Shown: positions 35,946 to 44,550, numbered from the stretch's first letter. The stretch: DNA of 64,000 bases from Clostridioides difficile CD160 (GCF_000449425.2 NZ_AVHW01000086.1:144706-208705), one strand, 5' to 3'. Notes: generated from the sequence alone by a model not told the origin. A program made the numbers and translations.

Positions 35946-37037
35946 TTATAATACCTTTGCTTTCCAATCTTCATAACTCATACCTTCAGGAAACTCTGGA
36001 TTAACTTTTTCTTTTATAAATTTATCAAAATCATCTGCTCCACAAGAATCCAATAAGCTCGTATCAATTGTATCTTCATATTTAGGTATATCATCTAATG
36101 CTTTTAAATCTTTATACATTTGTAAATTATTTTTATATTCTTCTCCTGTAACTTTCCAAGTAAGCGTTCTACCTTCTCCAACTGTCTTTTTATAAATAGT
36201 TCTAAGTGCAACTTCTTCTTCTACATTATAATATTTTGCAAATATCTTAGCAGCTTCAGCTGGATTTGTATATATGTATTCTATTGCTTTTGTATGAGCC
36301 AAAACCAATTTTTTTGCTAAATCTGGATGTTCTTTTATAAAGTTTTTGTTTAATGAGAATGAACAACAGTTATATTCTTTACCATTAGCTTTTTCTTTAT
36401 ATTGAGTAGATGCTATTATTTTTCCTGCACCATCATTTTCAGCTACAGAACCCCAAGGGTCGCAAGATGTAAAAGCTTGTATTTTTCCAGTTTTAAGAGC
36501 TAAATATTTATCTTTGTCTGAATCCATATTTACAATTTCATATTTTGATGGGTCAGTTGGTAGACCTGTTTCTGGCCCATAATCACTTGTCCATAAAAAA
36601 TCACTCATGTCTGTTGCAATTTTTTTACCTACTAAATCTTTAGGTTCTTTTATATCTTTTGAAACTATTAAGTATTCAGAACCTCCAGTATGATTGTTAG
36701 CTGCTATTGTTATTGGTGAACCCTTAGGTATAGCTCCCACTAGACCTTTTGTCCCTATATAACCAGCATCCATTTTTCCTGCTGCCATAGCTTCAGGAAC
36801 TTTACCATTTCCGACAGTTTTTACATTAAGACCTAAATCCTTATATATTCCAGCTGCTTCTGCTACTGGTCCAGCAGTCATATGGTCACAGTTATAATAC
36901 CCTACTGTTATTGTATAATCATCCTTTCCAGCTTTTGCTTCTTCTTTCTCTTTTGGTTTACTACTACAGCCTGTTAGTATAGATGCCCCCATTACACTAA
37001 CTAAGATTAATGCTTGAATCTTCTTAGATACTCTCAT
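35946..37037 (-). CDS. ABC transporter substrate-binding lipoprotein, NMT1/THI5-like, Cys-rich
   Basis: A 363-residue lipoprotein with signal sequence and lipobox LTGC (Cys24). The fold is that of nitrate/sulfonate/thiamine-precursor binders (TITVGYYNCDHMTAGPVAEAAGIY, then AGYIGTKGLVGAIPKG). Unlike sulfonate binders it has scattered Cys in likely ligand-facing loops: YYNCDHM, FTSCDPWG, EYNCCSFS and DSCGADD. That suits capture of a soft metal or metalloid, but is inference. It lies directly upstream of the selenoprotein saoB. Confidence 0.85.
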   Translation of the reverse strand: MRVSKKIQALILVSVMGASILTGCSSKPKEKEEAKAGKDDYTITVGYYNCDHMTAGPVAEAAGIYKDLGLNVKTVGNGKVPEAMAAGKMDAGYIGTKGLVGAIPKGSPITIAANNHTGGSEYLIVSKDIKEPKDLVGKKIATDMSDFLWTSDYGPETGLPTDPSKYEIVNMDSDKDKYLALKTGKIQAFTSCDPWGSVAENDGAGKIIASTQYKEKANGKEYNCCSFSLNKNFIKEHPDLAKKLVLAHTKAIEYIYTNPAEAAKIFAKYYNVEEEVALRTIYKKTVGEGRTLTWKVTGEEYKNNLQMYKDLKALDDIPKYEDTIDTSLLDSCGADDFDKFIKEKVNPEFPEGMSYEDWKAKVL

Positions 37038-37071
37038 CTAAATTTCCCACCTTTGTGTATTATTTTTATTT

Positions 37072-37530
37072 TTAACAACATTTGTCCATATCTTCTCCAA
37101 ATAAATCAACAAACTTGTTGCCTTCTACCCTATAAATTGCATACCCTACATTACCATTCTTAGAACCTGACACTATTACTTCTATTGGTGGTTTATCATC
37201 AATATTTTTAAAAGTTATGGTTTGATTCTCTATAGGTGCTGGTATTGGTTTTGTTATATAATGGCTGTTTTTATCAGAAACTACCACTACCATTTCATTT
37301 GAATTATTACCTTTTTTATATATAACTACTAAATCTTTTTCTCCATCATTATTTAAATCTTCTTCAGCACAAGTTATTATATCTTCTTTATAATTTTTTC
37401 TAAAATACTCTAATGTTTCTTTATTCACATTTGGAATAGAGGCATCTTCTTTAAGGTTATCATCCACTATTTTTGATAAAACTATTAATGCAACTACTAC
37501 ACAGGATATTATAACTATCTTTTTAAGCAT
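37072..37530 (-). CDS. saoC: Small anchored protein ending in Cys-Cys-COOH
   Basis: A 152-residue protein with an N-terminal hydrophobic anchor (IVIISCVVVALIVL) and an extracytoplasmic part with an EEDLNNDGEKDLVVIYKKG repeat-like motif, of the VCBS/FG-GAP type. The last residues are MDKCC, followed by TAA, so the chain ends in a free vicinal Cys pair. This matches the family I remember as 'Cys-Cys-COOH (seleno)protein SaoC'. Its start overlaps the saoE stop by eight bases. The terminal pair would suit chelation of a soft metal on the outer side of the membrane. Confidence 0.82.
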   Translation of the reverse strand: MLKKIVIISCVVVALIVLSKIVDDNLKEDASIPNVNKETLEYFRKNYKEDIITCAEEDLNNDGEKDLVVIYKKGNNSNEMVVVVSDKNSHYITKPIPAPIENQTITFKNIDDKPPIEVIVSGSKNGNVGYAIYRVEGNKFVDLFGEDMDKCC

Positions 37531-38608
37531 TATTCCCTATGACCTCTTTCATCTTTGGTATTATTGATTTAAATGCAAATAAAATAATTAAAATTGTACA
37601 TACATATTCAAAACTATCTGGTATATTTAACATTAGTTTATTTGCCAACTGTATTGAAGAATTTGTTGTATCTAAATTTACTGAATTGTTGTTTACTAAG
37701 AGTAAATTTGTTATGTATCCAATTATTATTGAGGATAATGTCAAAGTTACTGAATATATAATAACAGTCCTTTTTCCAATGAGTTTAAACATACTTATAA
37801 GCTCTGGTAAATTTGTAGCTGCACCAGCTATTAGAAATGTTATCGCTATCCCAGGAGATGCTCCACTTGCAACAAGAGCTGCTATAAATGGAATATGTCC
37901 TACTGCACATACATACATAACACATGCAAGTATTGCTATACTTCCAAGTGATAGCAAACCTGGATTCCCCAAATATTTTTGAATTATACTATTTGGAAAA
38001 ATTGTTGTTATAAAACCTGCAAAAAGCATTCCCATTACTACATATTTACTAATGGTAAGAGCTAACTCTCCAAAAGACCACTTAAGCCCATCAATCATAT
38101 TTTCTAGAAAACTTCTTTTTTCTTCTTCTAATTCTATTACATCTTCATCTGAATCATTATGCAAAGATAATTCTTCTTTTCCAAAGCAGTTTCCCAAAAA
38201 TCCTACTAAAAATGGTACTAAAAAACCAGATATTAGATAAATAGTTGTAACTTTAGGTCCTAAAAGACCTAGACAAAGAACTACAGCTATTGGGTTTATT
38301 ATTGGAGTTGATGTCATAAAAGCAAGTACTGGTCCTAAATATGCTCCTGAATAATACATGCTTATACCAAGTGGTATTACCCCACAACTACATATTGGTA
38401 AAAACATTCCTGATATAGTACTTTTAATCAAAGAAGAAAATTTCTTATTTCCAAGTTGTTTTTGAAACCTTTTTGGAGTTAAAACATTGTGGAGTATACC
38501 TGCCAATATGAAACTTATCATAAGCCATCCTGATGCTCCATTCAATGTAACTATAGAAGCTACTATCGTCTCTTTAACTCCATTTAAAACAATTTCTAAT
38601 ATATTCAT
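37523..38608 (-). CDS. saoE: DUF318/ArsP-type efflux permease of the selenoprotein cluster
   Basis: A 361-residue inner-membrane protein with about ten spans in two halves separated by an acidic cytoplasmic loop (residues about 150-170). The signature LPICSCGVIPLGISMYYSGAYLGPVLAFMTSTPIINP near residues 75-110 is that of the family including the methylarsenite exporter ArsP. A family relative lies in the arsenic cluster at 19.0-20.1 kb. The likely role is export of the released metal or metalloid (inference). It starts 26 bp after saoT with AGGAGTAGC as ribosome site. Confidence 0.85.
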   Translation of the reverse strand: MNILEIVLNGVKETIVASIVTLNGASGWLMISFILAGILHNVLTPKRFQKQLGNKKFSSLIKSTISGMFLPICSCGVIPLGISMYYSGAYLGPVLAFMTSTPIINPIAVVLCLGLLGPKVTTIYLISGFLVPFLVGFLGNCFGKEELSLHNDSDEDVIELEEEKRSFLENMIDGLKWSFGELALTISKYVVMGMLFAGFITTIFPNSIIQKYLGNPGLLSLGSIAILACVMYVCAVGHIPFIAALVASGASPGIAITFLIAGAATNLPELISMFKLIGKRTVIIYSVTLTLSSIIIGYITNLLLVNNNSVNLDTTNSSIQLANKLMLNIPDSFEYVCTILIILFAFKSIIPKMKEVIGNNA

Positions 38609-38634
38609 TTTTGCTACTCCTAATTTTTAAACTT

Positions 38635-38901
38635 TTAACTATTATTTATAGCTTCTACTATTGCCTTTTCAATTGTATCTTTATTTAATCTGTCATATTT
38701 CTTTTTCTGATTTATTATTAATGTTCCTTTTGTTATAATTCCATATTTTTTTACATATGAAAAATCTTTACCTGCCTGATACAGTTTCACTTCCAATTTA
38801 TCAGTATATTTTTCTGACATTTTTTTTATAAACACTCCATGCTCATCACAAGATGGTCAAGTATTTATAAATTCAACTAAAACTTTAGACATTTGTTCAT
38901 C
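38635..38901 (-). CDS. saoT: Thioredoxin-like selenoprotein with UxxC motif, Sec15
   Basis: An 88-residue thioredoxin-fold protein. TGA at 38857-38859 lies in FLVEFINTUPSCDEHGVF, placing Sec exactly where the first Cys of CPSC would be; cis-Pro-like and KGTLIINQKKKYD segments follow. The in-frame ATG at 38901 (MNKCLKFLVEF) touches GAGTAGGGG, an awkward spacing. A second ATG at 38893 has the better ribosome spacing and would read MSKV..., but is one base out of frame unless a T is removed from GTTTTTAG. The start is thus uncertain, the Sec motif is not. Confidence 0.82.
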
Positions 38902-38928
38902 CCCTACTCAAACAATTTATCCTTGACT

Positions 38929-38968
38929 TAAAATAATCCACAGAAAATAAGTTTTCCCATGGATTGTA
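38929..38968 (-). terminator. Stem-loop between saoD and saoT
   Basis: AATCCA and TGGATT pair around AT-rich sequence (minus strand: TACAATCCATGGGAAAAC ... CTGTGGATTATTTT), about a dozen bases after the saoD stop. It may be a weak attenuator or protect the saoD message. Confidence 0.4.
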
Positions 38969-38980
38969 TACCAAACTGTT

Positions 38981-39313
38981 TTATAATGTTATGACTTGGT
39001 CTACACCTGCACTACCTAAACAAGCATATAAGTTTGGAAAGCATCCAATCGTAGCCCCATCAACCAAGTTATTCTCTATACCTCTCTCTATAGCACATTG
39101 GTCACAAGCCATTATTATCATATCCGTTTTTTTATGTAATTCACTTAGTTTTTCTCCTATTGGATTTCCTTTCGATAAGAATAATGTATTATCCATAAAG
39201 AAAAACATCCCTAGAACATCTACTCCATGAGTTCCTTGTTCTAATTGTGGTATTATCATTTTGTCTAAAATCTTATGTACATTAGTACTATTAAAGATAT
39301 ATGCTACTTTCAT
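38981..39313 (-). CDS. saoD: DsrE-related protein of the selenoprotein cluster
   Basis: A 110-residue DsrE/DsrF-like small sulfur-relay-type protein (MKVAYIFNSTNVHKILDKMIIPQ; GVDVLGMFFFMDNTLFLSKG; MACDQCAIERG; GCFPNLYACLG). Five or so Cys, including ACDQC, give candidate thiol or persulfide sites. The frame extends six codons further up, but ATGGAGGAATAAAA shows the first ATG to be part of the ribosome site for the ATG at 39313. First gene of the cluster; its promoter must lie in 39314-39505. Confidence 0.85.
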   Translation of the reverse strand: MKVAYIFNSTNVHKILDKMIIPQLEQGTHGVDVLGMFFFMDNTLFLSKGNPIGEKLSELHKKTDMIIMACDQCAIERGIENNLVDGATIGCFPNLYACLGSAGVDQVITL

Positions 39314-39506
39314 TTTTATTCCTCCATCCATTTTTTTCCTAAATTTTATACAAATTTTTACATATACAATTATATTATAAGTTCTTCTATATTTATATGT
39401 AAAATAGATAATAGCTATATCATTAAAAGTATATATAGTATTTATCTATATTTATTAAATTATTGATTAACATTTTTCTATTCTTATTAATTTTAATAAA
39501 TAAAAA

Positions 39507-39548
39507 ATAGACTCCTTAAACTTATCAAGTAAATTTAGGGAGTCTATC
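39507..39548 (-). terminator. Terminator of the nad operon
   Basis: ATAGACTCC and GGAGTCTAT form the stem, extended by TAAA/TTTA pairing, and a TTTTTTATTT run follows on the minus strand. It separates nadC from the saoD cluster, so the latter needs its own promoter. Confidence 0.85.
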
Positions 39549-39575
39549 TTAATTAAATTTATATCAATATCAAAT

Positions 39576-40412
39576 TTATATATTTCTCAGATTTTTCATA
39601 CTTATATCGAGAGCTTTGACAGAATGTGTAAGTGCTCCTACAGAAACAACATCCACTCCAATTTTTCCTATAGATTCTATGGTATCTAAATTCACATTTC
39701 CAGAAAATTCTACAATGGCTCTTCCATTTATAATATCTACAGCTTGTTTTGCCATTTCTAAGCTCATATTATCCAACATTATTATATCTGCTTTTGCTTC
39801 TAGAGCTTCTTTTACCATATCTAATGTTTCCACTTCTACTTCTATTTTTCTGACAAAGGAAGTGTTTTTTCTAGCTAGTTCAACTGCATTTTTAACACCA
39901 CCAGCAGCTCCAATATGGTTGTCTTTAAGCAATATTCCATCAGATAAATTAAATCTATGATTACATCCTCCACCTACTTTGACAGAATATTTATCTAATA
40001 TTCTAAGATTAGGTATCGTTTTTCTACTATCTAACAACTTTGTATTTGTACCTTCAAGCTTTTCAACATATTTACTAGTAGTAGTAGCTATACCACTCAT
40101 TCTCTGTAAATAATTTAATGCTACACGTTCTCCTACAAGTAAATTTCTAGTATTCCCAGTTAATACAGCTATCTTTTCGCGATTTTTTACTTTATCACCA
40201 TCATTTTTATATAACTCTACATCTACACTTCCAAGAATCTCAAACACTCTCTTAAATACACCTAAACCAGCTATTATACCATCTTGCTTACAAATTAAAT
40301 CTACAGTAGATTTAGAATTTTCATCCACAATAGAATTAGTTGTTATATCTTCACTTGGCACATCTTCTATTAAAGCATCCTGTATCATTCTATCAATAAT
40401 CAAATAATTCAT
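39576..40412 (-). CDS. nadC: Nicotinate-nucleotide pyrophosphorylase (carboxylating)
   Basis: Makes nicotinate mononucleotide from quinolinate and PRPP. A 278-residue type II PRTase: EDVPSEDITT near the N-terminus, NYLQRMSGIAT, TRK-like DSRKTIPNLRILDKYSVKVGGGCNHRFNLSD, and EVEVETLDM plus the PRPP/phosphate loop ISVGALTHS-like VVSVGALTHSVKALD. The frame extends upstream, but ATG at 40412 preceded by GTGAGGATTTTGGCG fits the family. It overlaps nadB by 20 bases. Confidence 0.92.
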   Translation of the reverse strand: MNYLIIDRMIQDALIEDVPSEDITTNSIVDENSKSTVDLICKQDGIIAGLGVFKRVFEILGSVDVELYKNDGDKVKNREKIAVLTGNTRNLLVGERVALNYLQRMSGIATTTSKYVEKLEGTNTKLLDSRKTIPNLRILDKYSVKVGGGCNHRFNLSDGILLKDNHIGAAGGVKNAVELARKNTSFVRKIEVEVETLDMVKEALEAKADIIMLDNMSLEMAKQAVDIINGRAIVEFSGNVNLDTIESIGKIGVDVVSVGALTHSVKALDISMKNLRNI

Positions 40413-41694
40413 CGCCAAAATCCTCACTTGTTCTTTCAATTTCTTTTATAACTAATATTCTATTCTCTTTTTTTATCTTTTCTATATCTATGTCCATATC
40501 TGGTATATCTATAAATTTAACTTTTATATTGTCCATAACTGAGTTTATATTTTTGGCTGCTCTCTTTGAAAATACAAGTCCTTCAAGTAAAGAGTTACTT
40601 GCCAGTCTATTTGCTCCATGAACGCCTGTACAACTAATTTCACCAACTGCATATAAATTTTCCATAGATGTTTTTGAGTCCAAATCGACATGTATTCCGC
40701 CCATAAAGTAATGCTGTGCAGGTGATACTTTTATGTATTCTTTAGTTATATCTGTTCCTCTAGCTAGACATTCATTGTAAATAAAAGAAAATCTATTAAT
40801 TAAGTATTCACTACCTAAATGTGTTGCATCTAAATATACATAAGGTGAATTGTCTTTTTCCATTTGTTCAAAAATAGCTTTTGAAACTACATCTCTAGGA
40901 AGAAGTTCATCGACAAATCTTTCCTTATTTTTATTTAAAAGTTTAGCTCCCTCTCCTCTTAGTGATTCAGATATAAGCATTCTCCTACCTTCACTATTCT
41001 CTTCATAGAAAGCTGTTGGATGTATTTGAATATACTCTAAGTTCTCTATTTTTATATCATTTCTTAAAGCTATAGCGATTCCATCACCTGTAAGGTGTCT
41101 TTGGTTAGTAGAGTTTTTAAAAAGCCCACCTATTCCACCTGTTGCTAAAACTACCACTTTTGAAAAAACATGAATCTCTTTTTGAGACTTAAAAAGTCTA
41201 GCTCCAATACACTTATTACCATCTTTTAATATATCTAAAAGATATGCATCTTCTATAAGAGTTATATTTTCTCTAGTTTTAGCTTCCTTTAATAAAGTCT
41301 TAAAAACAACCTCTCCAGTATTATCTTTACTATGAACTATTCTATTTACACTATGAGCTCCTTCTCTTGTGTAATCTATCTCTCCATTTTCTCTATCTAA
41401 AGGCATGCCATAATCTACTATTTGTCCTACATTTTCAATAGATTCATCTGCAAGAACTTGTACTGCTTCAACTCTATTTTTATACTGTCCAGCCTTCATT
41501 GTATCTTCCACAAAAGACTCTATATCATCAATATTTCTAGCAGTTGAAATTCCCCCTTGTGCAAGATATGTATTATTGTTTTCAATTGTAGATTTTGATA
41601 CTACTAATACATTTAAATTTTTTTCTAAATTTAATGCACAATATAATCCTGAAATACCACTTCCAACTATTAAAACATCTTGTTCTAAATTCAT
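40393..41694 (-). CDS. nadB: L-aspartate oxidase (or fumarate-dependent dehydrogenase)
   Basis: FAD enzyme oxidising L-aspartate to iminoaspartate for quinolinate synthesis; in an anaerobe fumarate would be the electron acceptor. FAD motif VLIVGSGISGLYCALN at residues 7-22; AQGGISTA; the conserved block VVLATGGIGGLFKNSTNQ; active-site HPTAFY and SESLRGEGAKLLN; and VGEISCTGVHGANRLASNSLLEGLVFSKRAA. At 433 residues it lacks most of the C-terminal helical domain of E. coli NadB (540), as is usual in clostridia. Confidence 0.92.
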   Translation of the reverse strand: MNLEQDVLIVGSGISGLYCALNLEKNLNVLVVSKSTIENNNTYLAQGGISTARNIDDIESFVEDTMKAGQYKNRVEAVQVLADESIENVGQIVDYGMPLDRENGEIDYTREGAHSVNRIVHSKDNTGEVVFKTLLKEAKTRENITLIEDAYLLDILKDGNKCIGARLFKSQKEIHVFSKVVVLATGGIGGLFKNSTNQRHLTGDGIAIALRNDIKIENLEYIQIHPTAFYEENSEGRRMLISESLRGEGAKLLNKNKERFVDELLPRDVVSKAIFEQMEKDNSPYVYLDATHLGSEYLINRFSFIYNECLARGTDITKEYIKVSPAQHYFMGGIHVDLDSKTSMENLYAVGEISCTGVHGANRLASNSLLEGLVFSKRAAKNINSVMDNIKVKFIDIPDMDIDIEKIKKENRILVIKEIERTSEDFGDELFDY

Positions 41695-41706
41695 AAGTCT
41701 ATCCCT

Positions 41707-42621
41707 CTATCCTTCTGCTAATCTGTGCATATTAAGCAGTGAATTTAAAGCTTTTTCCATAATTTCATCTTCTACAGTAACTTCATTTTCCATATTTTTA
41801 AGTGTACTGTATAAATTTTCTAATGTTGTCTTTTTCATATCCGTACATAGTATTCTTCCTCCAGGGATATAAAAGTTTTTATTAGGATTCTTTTTCTTTA
41901 ATTCATGTAATATTCCTTCTTCAGTTGCTATTATAAAATTCTTATTTTCACTATTAGTAGCATATTTTATTATTCCTGATGTACTTCCTACATAATCTCC
42001 TAAATCTCTTATTTCCTTTTTACATTCTGGATGTACCAATACTTCTGCATCTTTATACTTATCTTTTAATTCAATTATTTCTTCAGCCTTTATATTGTTG
42101 TGGTATTTACAATATCCGTCCCAAAATATAAAGTCTTTATCTGGAAATTTCTCTGCAATATATCCTCCTAGGTTTTTATCTGGAAGGAATATAATTTCTT
42201 TATTATCTATGTTTTCTAATATTTTAATTGCACTGGACGATGTAACGGAAACATCACAATGTGCCTTGACTTTAGCTGTAGAGTTTATATAACATACAAC
42301 CAAAGCATTTGGATACTGTTGTTTTAGTTTTATCACGCCTTCTTCATCTACCATATCTGCCATAGCACATCCAGCGTTACTTACTGGCATTAATACAGTT
42401 TTCTCAGGTGATAATATCTTAGCACTTTCTCCCATAAATCTTACCCCACAAAATACAACCACATCTTCTTTACAATCTCTAGCAATTTCACTTAAGTAAT
42501 ATGAGTCACCAACTGCATCTGCTAATTCTTGTATTTCTGGTGGTTGATAAAAATGGGCAAGTATTATTGCATTTTTTTCTTTCTTTAGCTCTTTGATTTG
42601 ATATGTTAAATCTTTATCCAT
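41707..42621 (-). CDS. nadA: Quinolinate synthase A
   Basis: Condenses iminoaspartate with dihydroxyacetone phosphate at a [4Fe-4S] cluster to quinolinate. 304 residues, standard length. Motifs: ILAHFYQPPEIQELAD, VVFCGVRFMGESAKIL, the Cys near VSNAGCAMADMV, VHPECKKEI and the C-terminal CTDMKKTTLENLYSTL. Three Cys in these positions (about 85, 170-200 and 260) match cluster ligands. First gene of nadA-nadB-nadC with 12-base gap to nadB. Confidence 0.94.
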   Translation of the reverse strand: MDKDLTYQIKELKKEKNAIILAHFYQPPEIQELADAVGDSYYLSEIARDCKEDVVVFCGVRFMGESAKILSPEKTVLMPVSNAGCAMADMVDEEGVIKLKQQYPNALVVCYINSTAKVKAHCDVSVTSSSAIKILENIDNKEIIFLPDKNLGGYIAEKFPDKDFIFWDGYCKYHNNIKAEEIIELKDKYKDAEVLVHPECKKEIRDLGDYVGSTSGIIKYATNSENKNFIIATEEGILHELKKKNPNKNFYIPGGRILCTDMKKTTLENLYSTLKNMENEVTVEDEIMEKALNSLLNMHRLAEG

Positions 42622-42645
42622 AATCGCACCGCTTTCTATATGTAC

Positions 42646-42661
42646 TAGTGTATATACACCT
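42646..42661. promoter_or_regulatory. Palindrome upstream of nadA, candidate operator
   Basis: A perfect 12-base palindrome GTGTATATACAC (42648-42659) lies about 25 bases before the nadA start. In Firmicutes nadABC is usually repressed by NiaR/NadR-type proteins; whether this is their site cannot be told by eye. The rest of the gap to 43004 shows no other feature. Confidence 0.4.
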
Positions 42662-43004
42662 GTAAACTCATTATATCACTTGACTATTCTTTCTTCAAGA
42701 ATTTTAGACCTCTTAATATTGTTAAGATATAGACATTTACATTATCAATTGATTTATCTTTTTTACTTACCTATTTAAACTATTTTTTATGTTTTTTAAT
42801 TTTTTTGTAAAATATTATCAGAATTTTGTTTATATTCTTTATTGCTATAATATTGAAAATTTTATCAAACACATGTATACTAAGTACATGATTATGTGTA
42901 TGTATTAATTTCTGAAATTATATTACTTTTAGTATTTTATAGAATTGGTAGGTTATTTCAATACGTATACAGAATCCAAAAAATTTTATAAATGGGGTGA
43001 TATT

Positions 43005-44462
43005 ATGACAACGTTCTTAATTGGATTGGCTATATTACTAATAGGAGGTGCTTTATATGGTGCTTATTGTGAAAAAGTATTTAGCCCAGATGACAGAAAA
43101 ACACCTGCTCTTGCTCAGAGTGATGGTGTAGACTACGTTCCAATGAAAAAATGGAAGAATAGTCTCATTGAATTGCTTAATATAGCTGGTACAGGACCGA
43201 TTCTAGGACCTATCCAAGGTATATTATTTGGTCCAATAGCATTTATACTAATCCCTATTGGTTGTGTATTTGGAGGAGCTTTACATGACTATATGAGTGG
43301 AATGATTAGTATAAGAGAAAAAGGAGCGCAGATGCCTTCACTTATCAGTAGATTTTTAGGTAACAAAGTCTTTCAAGTCTATAATATATTCCTTTGCCTA
43401 TTAATGCTTTTAGTTGGTGCAGTTTTTATTTACACACCTGGAGATTTGGTTGTTACACAAATCTTAAACATGAAGTCAACTATAAATAATCCAGTTGTAT
43501 GGATAGTTTACGGAATTATTTTTGTATATTACTTATGTGCAACACTATTCCCAATTGATAAAATTATAGGAAAGGTATATCCAATATTTGGAGCAATCCT
43601 ACTTTTATCTGCTGCTGGTGTTGGAATCGGAATATTTACACAAGGTTATGATTTAGCTAATTTAAGTCTTGCGAATTGGAAAGGTATTCATCCTGATGGA
43701 ATTCCTCTTATCCCTACATTCTTCGTTACAGTTGCTTGTGGTATAGTTTCTGGATTCCACTCAACTCAAGCCACTCTTATAGCAAGATCAGTTTCAAATG
43801 AAAAAGAAGGAAAAACTACTTTTTATAACATGATGATTTTAGAAGGTTTAATTGCAATGATTTGGGCTGCAGCTGCTATGGGTATTTACAATAAAGGTAT
43901 ACCTAAGGAATTGATAGGCTCTCCTGATGTAATAGGCTTAGTTGCAAGAGATTTACTTGGTTCTATTGGTGGAATCATCGCAATAATAGGTGTTATCGTT
44001 TTACCAATAACTTCTGGAGATACAGCTTTAAGATCTCTAAGATTAATGCTTGCTGATTATTTTCATTATGACCAAAAGGAAAAGAAACATCGCGTTATAC
44101 TATCAATATGCATATTTATTCCTGTCATAGTAATTCTGATATTTGCAAAACTTAGTTCTTCTGGATTTAATATATTATGGAGATACTTCTCATGGAGTAA
44201 TCAAACCATCGCTATATTTGCATTTGCTATGATTACAGTCTACCTTATAATAAAAGAAAAAAATTATATTATAAGCTTAATTCCAGGTATGTTTTATTCT
44301 TTTATCATATTTAGCTATATATTCAATGCTCAAATTGGATTTAACTTAAGTATAAATATATCCTATATTTTAGCTGCTATCTTTACTGTATTATATGCTG
44401 TTTTAACCGTCTATTATGGTAGAAAGTTAAAAAACAAGGCAGATGTTAAACTAGCTGACTAA
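43005..44462 (+). CDS. CstA-family (carbon starvation/peptide or pyruvate) transporter
   Basis: A multi-span membrane protein of 485 residues, the short form of the CstA family (E. coli CstA is about 700). The family block VPMKKWKNSLIELLNIAGTGPILGPIQGILFGP is near residues 45-77, and GALHDYMSGMISIREKG and GFHSTQATLIARSVSNEKEG follow. CstA-type proteins transport pyruvate or peptides. The frame opens 20 codons upstream, but ATG at 43005 with GGGGTGATATT is the proper start. A terminator follows. Confidence 0.88.
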   Translation: MTTFLIGLAILLIGGALYGAYCEKVFSPDDRKTPALAQSDGVDYVPMKKWKNSLIELLNIAGTGPILGPIQGILFGPIAFILIPIGCVFGGALHDYMSGMISIREKGAQMPSLISRFLGNKVFQVYNIFLCLLMLLVGAVFIYTPGDLVVTQILNMKSTINNPVVWIVYGIIFVYYLCATLFPIDKIIGKVYPIFGAILLLSAAGVGIGIFTQGYDLANLSLANWKGIHPDGIPLIPTFFVTVACGIVSGFHSTQATLIARSVSNEKEGKTTFYNMMILEGLIAMIWAAAAMGIYNKGIPKELIGSPDVIGLVARDLLGSIGGIIAIIGVIVLPITSGDTALRSLRLMLADYFHYDQKEKKHRVILSICIFIPVIVILIFAKLSSSGFNILWRYFSWSNQTIAIFAFAMITVYLIIKEKNYIISLIPGMFYSFIIFSYIFNAQIGFNLSINISYILAAIFTVLYAVLTVYYGRKLKNKADVKLAD

Positions 44463-44510
44463 AATCAACTAAAGTTACACTTAGATTAAACTTTTAATAT
44501 AAAAATCATA

Positions 44511-44550
44511 AAAAGAGACTGTCTCAAGCTAGAGATTGTCTCTTTTTATT
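44511..44550 (+). terminator. Terminator after the CstA-type gene
   Basis: AAAAAGAGACTGTCTC pairs with GAGATTGTCTCTTTTT imperfectly, and a T-run follows. The left arm resembles the one after guaB. Confidence 0.75.
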
